From Ollibium composti (GTDB lineage: Bacteria; Pseudomonadota; Alphaproteobacteria; Rhizobiales; Rhizobiaceae): 64,000 bases of DNA. This document shows positions 16,052 through 24,945 of this stretch, piece by piece; position 1 is the stretch's first letter; every line of letters starts with the position of its first letter. Below the pieces are notes generated by a model. The model was given only the letters and a program-made list of their open reading frames with translations. It did no database searches and was not told where the DNA came from. The translations under genes and the position numbers were made by a program. Location of the stretch: assembly GCF_004801285.1 (NCBI RefSeq), contig NZ_SSNY01000012.1, positions 1-64,000 of the forward strand, written 5' to 3'.

Positions 16052-17028
16052 CCGATCCCATCCGCATCGACGTCGGCATCTGCACGTTCCGCCGCCCGCA
16101 ATTGGAACAGACGCTGCGCTCGCTGGCCGGCCTGCACGTTCCGGCCGGGGTGGCGCTGCGCGTCATCGTCGCCGACAACGATTCGGCGCCGAGTGCGCGC
16201 GCGCTGGTCTATGCGCTGGCCGCCGGCCTGCCTTTCGAGATCGTCTACGTCCATTGCCCGGCCTCCAACATCTCGCTGGCCCGCAATGCCTGCCTGGAGG
16301 CGGCCAGCGGCGATTTCCTCATCTTCATGGACGACGACCAGGAGATCGTGTCTGGCGACTGGCTGACGGAGTTCCTGTCGGTCGCCAACGCCACGCGCGC
16401 CGACGTGGTGCTCGGGCCGGTGCTTGCCATCTATGGTGAGGACGCGCCGCGCTGGATGCGCGAGGGCGACTTCCATTCGACCCGCCCCGTACGTGTCGAC
16501 GGCAAGATCCGCACCGGCTATTCGGGCAACACGCTGCTGCGCCTGTCTTCGGCCGTGGTCGCGGGGCGGCGCTTCAGCCTGCCGCTCGGCCGCAGCGGCG
16601 GCGAGGACACCGATTACTTCACCCGGCTTCACCGGGCGGGCGGGCGCATCGCCTATGCGCCCGATGCCGCAGCACGCGAGCCGGTGCCGGCTGCTCGCGC
16701 CAGCTTCACCTGGCTGGCGAAGCGCCGCTTCCGCAGCGGCCAGACGCATGGGCGGCTGGCCGGCGAAGGCCTGTCGCGCATGGCAATCGCGCGCGAGTGC
16801 CTGACTGCCACGGCCAAGGCCGGCTACTGCCTCGGCGCGGCGGGCCTCAGCGCTTTTTCCACCGCGCGGCGCAACCATCATGCCCTGCGCGGCGTTCTGC
16901 ATGCCGGCGTGGTCGTCGGCCTGCTGGGTGTCGATGAAATCCAGCAATATGGCGAGGACGTTTTGCCGGAAGCTGCAATCGAAGATCCGATCGGAGGCCG
17001 AATGGAGGGCAAGCGCCATGCAGCCTGA
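16048..17028 (+). CDS. exoM: Succinoglycan glucosyltransferase ExoM (GT2)
   Basis: This 326-residue family-2 glycosyltransferase opens with IDVGICTFRRPQLEQTLRSL and has RVIVADNDSAPSARAL, NISLARNACLEAASGDFL and the DxD-type FMDDDQEIV. SGGEDTDYFTRLHRAGGRI is the later catalytic block. ExoM adds the fourth sugar of the repeat unit in S. meliloti. The start ATG overlaps the exoA stop (ATGA), and the 3' end runs eleven bases into exoO. The C-terminus has hydrophobic stretches followed by an acidic and then basic tail. Confidence 0.89.
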   Translation: MTDPIRIDVGICTFRRPQLEQTLRSLAGLHVPAGVALRVIVADNDSAPSARALVYALAAGLPFEIVYVHCPASNISLARNACLEAASGDFLIFMDDDQEIVSGDWLTEFLSVANATRADVVLGPVLAIYGEDAPRWMREGDFHSTRPVRVDGKIRTGYSGNTLLRLSSAVVAGRRFSLPLGRSGGEDTDYFTRLHRAGGRIAYAPDAAAREPVPAARASFTWLAKRRFRSGQTHGRLAGEGLSRMAIARECLTATAKAGYCLGAAGLSAFSTARRNHHALRGVLHAGVVVGLLGVDEIQQYGEDVLPEAAIEDPIGGRMEGKRHAA

Positions 17029-17977
17029 CGTCACCGTCCTCATCGCCGCCTTCAACGACGGGGACACGATCGGCCGCGCCATAGACAGCGCGCTGGCGCA
17101 GCGCGGTGTCTCGGTGGAGGTCGTCGTCGCCGACGATTGCTCGACCGACCGCAGCGTGGAGATCGCGCGCGGTTTTTCGGAACATCTGGTGCGCGTCGTC
17201 GAACTGGAGAAAAACCGTGGACCGGGCGGCGCCCGCAATGCGGGGCTCGCCATGGCTTCAGGCCGTTGGGTGGCGGTGCTCGATGCCGACGACACGATCC
17301 ATCCCGAGCGGCTGGCCCGCATGGTCCGCCGCGCCGAGGCGGACGGCGCCCAGATCGCCGTCGACAATCTCGAAGTGGTGCGCGAGGACGCCGGCGGCAG
17401 TGAGCCGATGTTCCCATCGGAGCAGCTTCAGGACTTGCCGCATCTGTCGCTGGCCGAGTTGATCGGCACCAGCCTGCTGTTCGAAAGCACCTTCTCCTAC
17501 GGCTACATGAAGCCGGTGTTCGAGCGCCGTTTTCTCGAACAGGCCGGTCTGCGCTATGACGAGACGCTGCGCATCGGCGAGGACTATATCTTCCTTGCCT
17601 CGGCGCTGGCGCGTGGCGGGCGCTGCGTGGTCGAGCCGGGCGCCGGCTACCGCTACCACGTCCGTGCCGGCTCGATCTCGCGCGTGCTGGAACCGCACCA
17701 TGTCGAGGCGATGCTCGCCGCCGACGCGGCGTTCCTGCGCGACCATGACCTCGATGCGCCGGCCCTGGCGGCGCAGGCGCGCCGCACCAGGAGCCTGCGC
17801 CGGGGCGCGTCCTTCCTCTCGCTCGTCGATCACCTCAAGCGGCGGGCGCCGCTGAAGGCGGCGGGCGTCGCGCTGCGCGATCCGGCGGCGCTGCGCCATC
17901 TCGGCATGCCGATCGCGGCGCGGCTGCGGCGGCTGTCGGCTTTGCCGGCATCATCGAGGGCGGCGGAAGCCGGCTGA
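17018..17977 (+). CDS. exoO: Succinoglycan glucosyltransferase ExoO (GT2)
   Basis: The 319-residue GT2 protein has [51 protein letters not shown] and [13 protein letters not shown], followed by [14 protein letters not shown]. It resembles ExoU of this same cluster along its whole length, as expected because ExoO and ExoU act one after the other on the side chain. ATG 17018 lies inside the end of exoM and has GGAGGGC upstream. A gap of 44 bases with a small inverted repeat leads to exoN. Confidence 0.88.
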   Translation: MQPDVTVLIAAFNDGDTIGRAIDSALAQRGVSVEVVVADDCSTDRSVEIARGFSEHLVRVVELEKNRGPGGARNAGLAMASGRWVAVLDADDTIHPERLARMVRRAEADGAQIAVDNLEVVREDAGGSEPMFPSEQLQDLPHLSLAELIGTSLLFESTFSYGYMKPVFERRFLEQAGLRYDETLRIGEDYIFLASALARGGRCVVEPGAGYRYHVRAGSISRVLEPHHVEAMLAADAAFLRDHDLDAPALAAQARRTRSLRRGASFLSLVDHLKRRAPLKAAGVALRDPAALRHLGMPIAARLRRLSALPASSRAAEAG

Positions 17978-18021
17978 AGATTTTCGAGTTTGGCGGGGGT
18001 GCCAACCGAAACAGGGATGTG

Positions 18022-18918
18022 ATGAAAAAAGTCAGAAAAGCAGTGATACCTGTCGCCGGCCTCGGAACGCGCTTCCTGCCCGCCACAAAGGCGATGCCGA
18101 AGGAGATGCTGACGATCGTCGACCGTCCCGTCGTGCAATATGCCGTCGACGAGGCGCTGGAGGCGGGCATCGAGCACATCGTCTTCGTCACCGGCCGCAA
18201 CAAGCACATCATCGAAGACTATTTCGACATCCAGCCGGAATTGCTCGACACGCTCACCCGCTCGGGCAAGACGGACCAGCTTTCGACGCTCAACCGCATG
18301 CAGCCGCAGCCGGGCGCCATCTCGTTCACCCGCCAGCAGGCGCCGCACGGCCTCGGCCACGCCGTCTGGTGCGCGCGCGACGTCATCGGCGACGAGCCGT
18401 TCGCGCTGCTTCTGCCCGACATGGTCTCGTTCGGCGAGCGCGGCTGCCTGTCCGGCGTCATGGAGCTCTACGAGCGCACCGGCGGCAACGTCGTGGCGGT
18501 GGAGCAGTGCGATCCGCTCGACACCGGCAGCTACGGCATCGTCGGCAAGGGGCCGGGCGTGGAGAAGGGCTTCGCCATCACCGGCATGGTCGAGAAGCCG
18601 GAACCGTCGGCAGCGCCCTCCAATTTCTACATCAACGGCCGCTACGTGCTGCAGCCGGAAATCTTCGGGCTGCTCGACAACCAGGAGCGCGGCGCCGGCG
18701 GCGAAATCCAGCTCACGGACGCGATGCTGCGGCTGTCCGCCGCGCAGGATTTCTTCGCCAGCCCGTTCGAGGGCCGGATGTTCGACTGCGGCTCGAAGGA
18801 CGGCTTCATCCAGGCCAACGTCGCCTTCGCGCTGGCCCGCGCCGATATCCGGGACCTTGTGCTGGAGCCGATCGAGACGATCATCGCCCAGCAGACACGG
18901 CGCAGCGAAGCGGCCTGA
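18022..18918 (+). CDS. exoN: UTP-glucose-1-phosphate uridylyltransferase (ExoN/GalU type)
   Basis: This 298-residue cytoplasmic nucleotidyltransferase makes UDP-glucose, the precursor for succinoglycan glucose residues. The N-terminal [20 protein letters not shown] contains the nucleotide-binding loop, with PKEML and [14 protein letters not shown] after it. Later blocks are [20 protein letters not shown] with the LLPDM metal site and [17 protein letters not shown] 18022 is used; a GTG three bases upstream is equally placed relative to the AGGGA ribosome site. A strong hairpin follows the stop. A housekeeping galU may exist elsewhere, so the symbol follows the exo context. Confidence 0.92.
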   Translation: MKKVRKAVIPVAGLGTRFLPATKAMPKEMLTIVDRPVVQYAVDEALEAGIEHIVFVTGRNKHIIEDYFDIQPELLDTLTRSGKTDQLSTLNRMQPQPGAISFTRQQAPHGLGHAVWCARDVIGDEPFALLLPDMVSFGERGCLSGVMELYERTGGNVVAVEQCDPLDTGSYGIVGKGPGVEKGFAITGMVEKPEPSAAPSNFYINGRYVLQPEIFGLLDNQERGAGGEIQLTDAMLRLSAAQDFFASPFEGRMFDCGSKDGFIQANVAFALARADIRDLVLEPIETIIAQQTRRSEAA

Positions 18919-18935
18919 TCGCGCTGGATATAGCT

Positions 18936-18986
18936 ATGGCCACGGCCCTCGGGGCAATCCCCGACGGTGGCCGTGGCCGTCATTTT
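18936..18986 (+). terminator. Strong hairpin plus T-run between exoN and exoP
   Basis: The 12-base arms at 18936-18947 and 18969-18980 pair with one G-T wobble. Inside them CGGGG (18950-18954) pairs with CCCCG (18959-18963) around a four-base loop. TTTT follows at 18983-18986. This is a good intrinsic terminator candidate that would separate exoP from the exoK-N transcript, at least in part. Confidence 0.7.
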
Positions 18987-19015
18987 CGACCGACGAGCAA
19001 GCAGATCGGCAAGTC

Positions 19016-21376
19016 ATGAACCATGGACGTTTTTTCTTAAGCAAGCCAGTTCCCATGCCTTCGGAGGAGACGGACGGCTTCATCGACCTCGACCGGCTTC
19101 TGGCCGCGGCAAAGCGGCAGATCAGGGTGGTGGCGCTGTCCGGCGTGGCGGGGCTGGCGCTGGGCGTCGTCTATCTGTTGTTCACGCCCTCGGTCTACAC
19201 CGCCTCGACCAACATCCTGCTCGACGACAGCCTGACGAAATTCGCCGAGGACAAGCCGACGCCGCAGCCGGCGGCGCAGGCCGAATCGATGGTGCTGAGC
19301 GAAGTCGAGATCCTGAAATCGGCACAGCTCGCGCGCGCCGTGGTCGAGGCGCAGCATCTCCAGGACAACGAGGCTTTCCTCAACCCGCCCGTTTCTCCCA
19401 TCGCCTGGGCGAAGTCGACGGTCAAAAGCGTGCTCAAGGTCTTTTCCAGCCGGCCGCCTTCCACGGGTTCGGTGGAGGACGCCAAGGTCGGCAAGGCGAT
19501 GGCGATCCTGCAGCAGAACCTCGATGCCGAACGGGTCGGCCGCAGCTACGTCATCTCGCTATCCTACTCGGCCAACGACCCGAAGCTGGCCGGCGCCATC
19601 ACGCGGGCCTATGCCGATGCCTACCTGGCGGATCATCTCAACGCCAATTTCGACGCCACCCAGCGGGCTACCGTGTGGCTGCAAGGGCGGCTGGACGACC
19701 TGCGCCAGCGTTCGCAGGAGGCGTCGCGGGAGGTCGAGACGTATCGCGCGGCCCATGGCCTGACGGCCGCGAGCGGCGAACTGGTGTCGGACCAGCAGCT
19801 GTCCGACCTCACCAAGCAGCTGATCCTGGCGCAGGCTGACACCGCCAACGCGCTGGCGCGCTACAACCAGTTCAAGTCGATCGTCGACAGCGGACCGGAA
19901 AACGCCGTCAAGAACGCCACCGTGCCGATCGAGAAGGGCAGCAGCGGCACCAACACGGCGCTGCTGACGGACCTCAGGACCCGCTACCTCGCCATGGCCA
20001 AGCGCGAGCAGGATATTTCCGCCCGTTTCGGCGAGGACCATCCGCAGGCGGTGGCGCTGCGGCGCGAAGAGGCCGACGTGGCGAAGCAGATGTTCGGCGA
20101 ACTCACCCGGCTCACCGAAAGCTATCGCAACGAATACGAGGTGGCGAAGTCGCGCGAGGCGTCGCTGCGCAGCAATGTCGGCGAACTGTCGGACCAGAGT
20201 TCCAAGTCCGGCCAGTCGGGCGTGGAACTGCGCGCCCTGGAACAGAAGGCGCAGGCGCTGGCGACGCTCTACCAGTCCTTCCTGGGGCGCTATGCGGAAG
20301 CCTCGCAGCAGCGCTCATTCCCGATCGCCCAGGCGCGCGTCATCTCGCAGGCCGGCAATCCGGTGGCGGCGTCCAGCCCGCGCAAGACGATGACGCTCGC
20401 CCTTTCGCTGGTGCTCGGCCTGTTCGCCGGGGCGGGAATGGGCGCCCTGCGCGAATTCCGCGAGCGCTTCTTCCGCACAGCCGAGGACGTGCAGAATTCG
20501 CTCGACGTCAAGTTCCTCGGCTATCTGCCGATCGTCGGGTCCGCCTTCCGCAGCAAGGCGGCGACGAACGGCGGCAACGGGGCGGAACAGGCGCAGACGC
20601 CTCGCGAAACCACCATCCCGCGCATCCTGCGCGTCGCCATCAACGCGCCGGCCTCCTCCTTCGCGGAGACGCTGCGCAACGTGAAGTTGGCCAGCGACGT
20701 CGTCCTGCAGCGCAATCCCTGCAAGGTCATCGGCTTCGTCTCGGTGCTGCCGCACGAGGGCAAGACGACCGTGGCCGCCAATTTCGCCGGCCTGTTGGCG
20801 GCCAACGGCGCCAAGACGCTGCTGATCGACGGCGATCTGAGAAATCCCGGCCTCAGCCGCAGCCTGCCGATCATTCCGGAGAAAGGGCTGGTCGAGGCCG
20901 TCGTCGGCGGCGAGCAGCGTTGGCAGAACACGCTCCTGGTCGACCGCAAGACGCGGCTCGCCATCCTGCCGACGGTGATCCGCGGCCGGCTTCCGCACAC
21001 CGGCGAGCTGATCTCTGGACCGGGCATGCGCGAACTGATCGAATCGGCACGGCAATCCTTCGACTACATCGTCGTCGACCTGCCGCCCTTCGGGCCGGTG
21101 GTCGACGCCAAGGCGTTCGCGCCGATGGCCGACGGCTTCGTGCTGGTGGCGGAATGGGGCGCCACACCGCGCGCGCTGGTGCGCTCGGCCTTGCAGGCCG
21201 AGCCGCAGATCGCCGCCAAGGTGCTCGGCCTCGTCCTCAACAAGACCGACATCAAGCAACTGTCGCGCTACGGCCTGTTCGGCAGCGCCGAACAGTATCT
21301 CGACCGCTATTCCTCCTACTATGTCGAGCAGACGCCGGCGGCCGACAAGCCGGCCAACCGGATGGAGCCGGCTTGA
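19016..21376 (+). CDS. exoP: Polysaccharide co-polymerase / BY-kinase ExoP
   Basis: The product has 786 residues, which is the length I recall for S. meliloti ExoP. A Wzz-type chain-length region with a first membrane helix at about 39-57 and a long coiled-coil periplasmic part leads to a second helix near residue 460. A cytoplasmic tyrosine-kinase domain follows: Walker A LPHEGKTTVAAN (about 578), Walker A' TLLIDGDLRNP (about 601) and Walker B YIVVDLPPFGPV (about 684). A tyrosine-rich tail (EQYLDRYSSYYVEQ) supplies likely autophosphorylation sites. ExoP controls polymer length and export with ExoQ and ExoT. It has its own leader after a terminator-like hairpin and is followed by an antisense phosphatase gene. 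Confidence 0.93.
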   Translation: MNHGRFFLSKPVPMPSEETDGFIDLDRLLAAAKRQIRVVALSGVAGLALGVVYLLFTPSVYTASTNILLDDSLTKFAEDKPTPQPAAQAESMVLSEVEILKSAQLARAVVEAQHLQDNEAFLNPPVSPIAWAKSTVKSVLKVFSSRPPSTGSVEDAKVGKAMAILQQNLDAERVGRSYVISLSYSANDPKLAGAITRAYADAYLADHLNANFDATQRATVWLQGRLDDLRQRSQEASREVETYRAAHGLTAASGELVSDQQLSDLTKQLILAQADTANALARYNQFKSIVDSGPENAVKNATVPIEKGSSGTNTALLTDLRTRYLAMAKREQDISARFGEDHPQAVALRREEADVAKQMFGELTRLTESYRNEYEVAKSREASLRSNVGELSDQSSKSGQSGVELRALEQKAQALATLYQSFLGRYAEASQQRSFPIAQARVISQAGNPVAASSPRKTMTLALSLVLGLFAGAGMGALREFRERFFRTAEDVQNSLDVKFLGYLPIVGSAFRSKAATNGGNGAEQAQTPRETTIPRILRVAINAPASSFAETLRNVKLASDVVLQRNPCKVIGFVSVLPHEGKTTVAANFAGLLAANGAKTLLIDGDLRNPGLSRSLPIIPEKGLVEAVVGGEQRWQNTLLVDRKTRLAILPTVIRGRLPHTGELISGPGMRELIESARQSFDYIVVDLPPFGPVVDAKAFAPMADGFVLVAEWGATPRALVRSALQAEPQIAAKVLGLVLNKTDIKQLSRYGLFGSAEQYLDRYSSYYVEQTPAADKPANRMEPA

Positions 21377-21399
21377 TGGCGCCCCCGCTTGCCCAGCGG

Positions 21400-22176
21400 T
21401 CAGGTGGTGAAATACCGGCCCTTGTTCTGCCAGATGCGCAGCGCCGTCAGACGGCCGGTGAAGAAGGCGCCGGTGTCGATGTCGACACGCATGCCGTCGC
21501 GCCGGGCTTCGGCGACCGGCGTGTGGCCGTGGACGACATAGCGGGTCAGGCGGTGCGCGGCCTTGAAAAAATCCTCGCGGATGAAGACCAGGTCGCGATC
21601 GGACTGACGGTCCAACGGCAGGTCGGGACGGATGCCGGCATGAACGAACAGGAAGCCCGGCGTTTCCACCATGATCGGCAGCGAGCGCAGGAAGGCGACG
21701 TGCTGGGCGGGGATCGCTTCGCGGATAACATCGTCGATCTGGCGCTCGGTGCGATAGACGGTGCGCAGGCGCTCGTGGTCGATGCCGTAGGAGAGCAGGG
21801 TCTGCTCGGCGCCCATCGTCAGCCAGCCCATCAGGCCGATGCGTCCCTCCAGATAGTCGAGCATGACCATCTCGTGGTTGCCGGTCAGGCAGATGCGCCG
21901 GAAACCGGGCGGCGGCGCCGCCGCCAGGTGATCGAGCACCTGGGCCGAGGCCGGGCCGCGGTCGACATAGTCGCCGATCATGACGATGAGTTTTTCGCCG
22001 GGCAGTTCGGCGGCGTCGCGCTGGATGACGCTTTCCAGCGCCAGAAGCTCGTCGAGACAGCCATGCACGTCGCCGATCGCGTAGACGGCGGTGTCCTTCA
22101 GGTTGAGGCGCAGGCGGGGGCGCTTTTCCGCCGCGCCGCGCCGGGCGGCGCCCAGCAGATTGCTCCAAGCCTTCAA
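21400..22176 (-). CDS. Metallophosphoesterase, PPP / diadenosine-tetraphosphatase-like
   Basis: This 258-residue calcineurin-like phosphoesterase shows the complete PPP signature: GDVHG at residues 35-39, GDYVDRGP at 68-75 and GNHE at 99-102. FVHAGIRP and VVHGHTP supply the later metal-binding histidines. There is no signal peptide or membrane helix, so it should be cytoplasmic. Families of this size include bacterial Ser/Thr (and some Tyr) protein phosphatases and symmetrical Ap4A hydrolases. It is coded opposite to exoP and exoH, between them, 23 bases from the exoP stop. That position suggests, but does not prove, action on the phosphorylated ExoP tail. I do not remember this gene in the S. 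meliloti exo cluster. Confidence 0.88.
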   Translation of the reverse strand: MKAWSNLLGAARRGAAEKRPRLRLNLKDTAVYAIGDVHGCLDELLALESVIQRDAAELPGEKLIVMIGDYVDRGPASAQVLDHLAAAPPPGFRRICLTGNHEMVMLDYLEGRIGLMGWLTMGAEQTLLSYGIDHERLRTVYRTERQIDDVIREAIPAQHVAFLRSLPIMVETPGFLFVHAGIRPDLPLDRQSDRDLVFIREDFFKAAHRLTRYVVHGHTPVAEARRDGMRVDIDTGAFFTGRLTALRIWQNKGRYFTT

Positions 22177-22259
22177 CGGGAGGCCCTTTTCTTCATCGCC
22201 ATGGTCGAGCGGCCCGCCCTGCGCGGCGGTTCGGAATGAAACCGATCGAGGAGACGATC

Positions 22260-23420
22260 GTGACCTTCCGCAACGTTTTCGAGGTGCCGGCCGGATCGCT
22301 GGACCCGGTCCGCAGGTCCATGTCGGATCGTATCAGGATCGCGCGCGGCCTTTGCATCGTCTTCATGACCTTCGTTCACGTGCCGCCGGGCATCGGGGGT
22401 AACGTCTACGCCCGCGACGCCGGGGTCTTCGATCTCGTCTATTTCGCCCTCTCGCGCATGGTGGGTCTGAGTTCGGTTTCGCTGCTCAGCGTCGTCTCCG
22501 GCTATTTCATCGTCTCCAGTCTGGCCAAGGCCGGGACGCATCGCCTGTTCGTGTCGAAAGTGAAGACGCTGGTCGTGCCGCTGGTGGCCTGGAACCTCCT
22601 CATGTTGGCGCTTCTCGCGCTCTACGGGCTGATGCGCGGCAAGTGGCAGGACATGCCGGACTTCACCGCGCCCGGCATGGCCGATGCGCTGGTCGCCCTT
22701 ACCGGATGGCCGCTTGACGTGCCTTTGTGGTTTCTTCGCGACCTTTTCGTCTGCTGCCTGTTTTCGCCGCTTCTCTATGTTGCGCTCAAGCGCGTTCCCG
22801 TCGCCACGATCCTGCTGCTGATCGCTTATACGCTGTTCGGCGAGGACCTTTACCTGCTGCAACGGCCGCAACTGATGCTGTTCTTCGCCCTTGGCATGTG
22901 GCTGCGCCTGTCGAAGACGGCCGAGCCCGTTATCGACCGCATGGCGCGCTGGCTGCTTCCGGGCCTCGTCGTCATGGTTGTGTTCTACATGATCCTCAGG
23001 ATCGAGAACGTGCTGTTCGGCGACATGGCGGACGAACTCAGGCTGACGCTGGACACGGCGCTACGCATCACCATGGCGGCGGGCTTCTGGCTGCTGACCG
23101 ACGCGATCCGCCGCTCGCGCTTCGCCGGCGGCTTCCTCTGGTTCGAGCCCTACGCCTTCTTCTTGTTCTGCAGCCACGCGATCCTGTTCCATTTCGCCGC
23201 CATCCCGTTGCGGCGCGTCTTCGGCAACTACGGCAGCGACCTGTTCGCGATCACCTTCTTCGCGCTGCCCTGCCTGGCGGTGATCGGCGCGGTGATCGGC
23301 CTGCAGGTCATCAATGGGTCGCGGCCACTGCTTGTCCTGTTCAATGCCGGCCATGGCGTGGCGTCCCTGCGCAAGGTCGCAGGGCACGACGCCCGGGCCG
23401 CCCGGTCGCGAGCGGGGTAG
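22260..23420 (+). CDS. exoH: Succinoglycan succinyltransferase ExoH-like (acyltransferase-3 family)
   Basis: This is an integral-membrane acyltransferase of about 386 residues. After a polar N-terminus, RIRIARGLCIVFMTFVHVPP carries the arginine and histidine of the acyltransferase-3 active site, and about ten hydrophobic helices follow. ExoH adds succinyl groups to succinoglycan in S. meliloti. The GTG at 22260 has an excellent GAGGAG six bases upstream; an ATG at 22236 and an ATG at 22320 (MSDRIRIARG) are alternatives. Its stop is three bases before exoT. Assignment to ExoH rather than to another acyltransferase rests on similarity of the N-terminal block and the cluster context. Confidence 0.8.
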   Translation: MTFRNVFEVPAGSLDPVRRSMSDRIRIARGLCIVFMTFVHVPPGIGGNVYARDAGVFDLVYFALSRMVGLSSVSLLSVVSGYFIVSSLAKAGTHRLFVSKVKTLVVPLVAWNLLMLALLALYGLMRGKWQDMPDFTAPGMADALVALTGWPLDVPLWFLRDLFVCCLFSPLLYVALKRVPVATILLLIAYTLFGEDLYLLQRPQLMLFFALGMWLRLSKTAEPVIDRMARWLLPGLVVMVVFYMILRIENVLFGDMADELRLTLDTALRITMAAGFWLLTDAIRRSRFAGGFLWFEPYAFFLFCSHAILFHFAAIPLRRVFGNYGSDLFAITFFALPCLAVIGAVIGLQVINGSRPLLVLFNAGHGVASLRKVAGHDARAARSRAG

Positions 23421-23423
23421 CGC

Positions 23424-24920
23424 ATGGCAAACGTCACCACACGCCTGATCAAGGGGAGCCTCTGGCTTTCGCTGGCGCGCGCCATCGTCAACGGGCTGGC
23501 GGCGCTCAGCACGTTCATCCTGGCCTGGAACCTGGCGCCGTCCGACTTCGGCGTCGTCGCGCTCGGCATGACGATCCTGATGATCGTCTCGACGGTGACG
23601 GAGCTTTCGCTGGCCGAGGCGCTGATCCGCCACGAGGCGCCCGGCGAGTCGCATTTCAGCGCCGCATGGACCCTGAACGCCCTGCGCGGGCTGGTGCTGG
23701 CGCTGTTCTTCGCCGCCGCCGCGAAACCCGCCGCGCTGCTGTTCGAGGAGCCGCGTCTGACCGGAGTCATGCTGGCGCTGGGCCTCAGCGTTTTCCTGAG
23801 CGGCCTCACCAACCCGCGCCGCATCATGTATCAGCGCGACCTGATCTTCTGGCAGGAATTCGTGCTTGCCGTATCGCAGAAGCTCACCGGCTTCATCGCC
23901 GCGGTGGCGATCGCCATCATCTATCACAGCTACTGGGCGCTGGTGATCGGCACGCTCGTCACCCAGGCGACCAACGTCGCGGTTTCCTATCTCGTGCTGC
24001 CGTTCAGGCCGCGCATCACCTTCCGCCACATGCGGGAGTTCTTCTCCTTCTCGGCATGGCTGAGCGCCGGCCAGATCGTCAACACGCTGAACTGGCGCTT
24101 CGATTACCTGCTGGTCGGCAAGATGCTCGGCAACACGGCGCTGGGCTATTACTCGGTCGGCTCGAACCTCGCCATGATGCCGACGCGCGAGGCGACGATG
24201 CCGCTGACGCAGACCATCTATCCGGGCTTCGCCAGCATCCAGAACGATCCGGCGCGGCTGGCCGCTGCCTACCAGCGGGCGCAGGCGCTGCTGACGGCGG
24301 TGGCGCTGCCGGCCGGCATCGGCGTCGCCGTCATCGCCGACCCGCTTGTGCGGCTGGCGCTCGGCGAGAAATGGGCGCCGGTCATCTTCATCATCCAGGC
24401 GCTTGCCTCGGTGTTCGCCCTTCAGACGCTGGGCTCGCTGGTGCAGCCGCTCGGCATGGCGAAGGGCGAGACGCGGATGCTGTTCGTGCGCGATACGCAG
24501 ATGCTTCTCGTGCGCGTGCCGATCATGGTCGCCGGGCTTCTGCTCGCCGGCCTTCCCGGCGTCGTCGTCGGCCGGGTATTTACCGGCCTTTGCAGCGCCG
24601 TCGTCAACATGGTGCTGGTGCGACGCCTGATCGACCTGCCGGTGATGCGGCAATTGCAGGCGAATTTGCGTGCGCTGGTCAGCGTCGCGGTGATGGCGGC
24701 GGGCGTCGCGTTTGCCGCCGGCCAGCTTCCCCATACGGGCGACAGGCCGATGCTGGCGCTGCACCTGGCGACGCTGGTGGCGCTGGGCGGCTTCCTCTAC
24801 TGCGCCGCGACCTTCCTGCTGTGGGAGGCGATGGGCCGCCCGCAGGGACCGGAGCGGGAAGTGCAAACCATTTTGGGCAAGCTGCTGGCAAAGCTGCGTC
24901 CGGCGAGGAGGCAGGCTTGA
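23424..24920 (+). CDS. exoT: Polysaccharide flippase ExoT (Wzx-type)
   Basis: The 498-residue, highly hydrophobic product has the pattern of the PST/MOP flippase family with 12-14 helices. It opens TTRLIKGSLWLSLARAIVNG and contains NWRFDYLLVGKMLGNTALGY and YSVGSNLAMMPTREATMPL, typical of WzxC/ExoT-type transporters. It would move the finished lipid-linked octasaccharide across the inner membrane for ExoQ. It directly follows exoH. In S. meliloti exoT lies between exoW and exoI, so its place at the far end of this locus is a rearrangement. Confidence 0.87.
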   Translation: MANVTTRLIKGSLWLSLARAIVNGLAALSTFILAWNLAPSDFGVVALGMTILMIVSTVTELSLAEALIRHEAPGESHFSAAWTLNALRGLVLALFFAAAAKPAALLFEEPRLTGVMLALGLSVFLSGLTNPRRIMYQRDLIFWQEFVLAVSQKLTGFIAAVAIAIIYHSYWALVIGTLVTQATNVAVSYLVLPFRPRITFRHMREFFSFSAWLSAGQIVNTLNWRFDYLLVGKMLGNTALGYYSVGSNLAMMPTREATMPLTQTIYPGFASIQNDPARLAAAYQRAQALLTAVALPAGIGVAVIADPLVRLALGEKWAPVIFIIQALASVFALQTLGSLVQPLGMAKGETRMLFVRDTQMLLVRVPIMVAGLLLAGLPGVVVGRVFTGLCSAVVNMVLVRRLIDLPVMRQLQANLRALVSVAVMAAGVAFAAGQLPHTGDRPMLALHLATLVALGGFLYCAATFLLWEAMGRPQGPEREVQTILGKLLAKLRPARRQA

Positions 24921-24945
24921 GCCGCAATCGAACGGAGAAAAGACG

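Noticed and set aside
13840-18020. Frameshifts in the glycosyltransferase block
   Set aside because: The ATGA and longer overlaps between exoL, exoA, exoM and exoO are ordinary coupling. Each frame is full-length with an intact family core.
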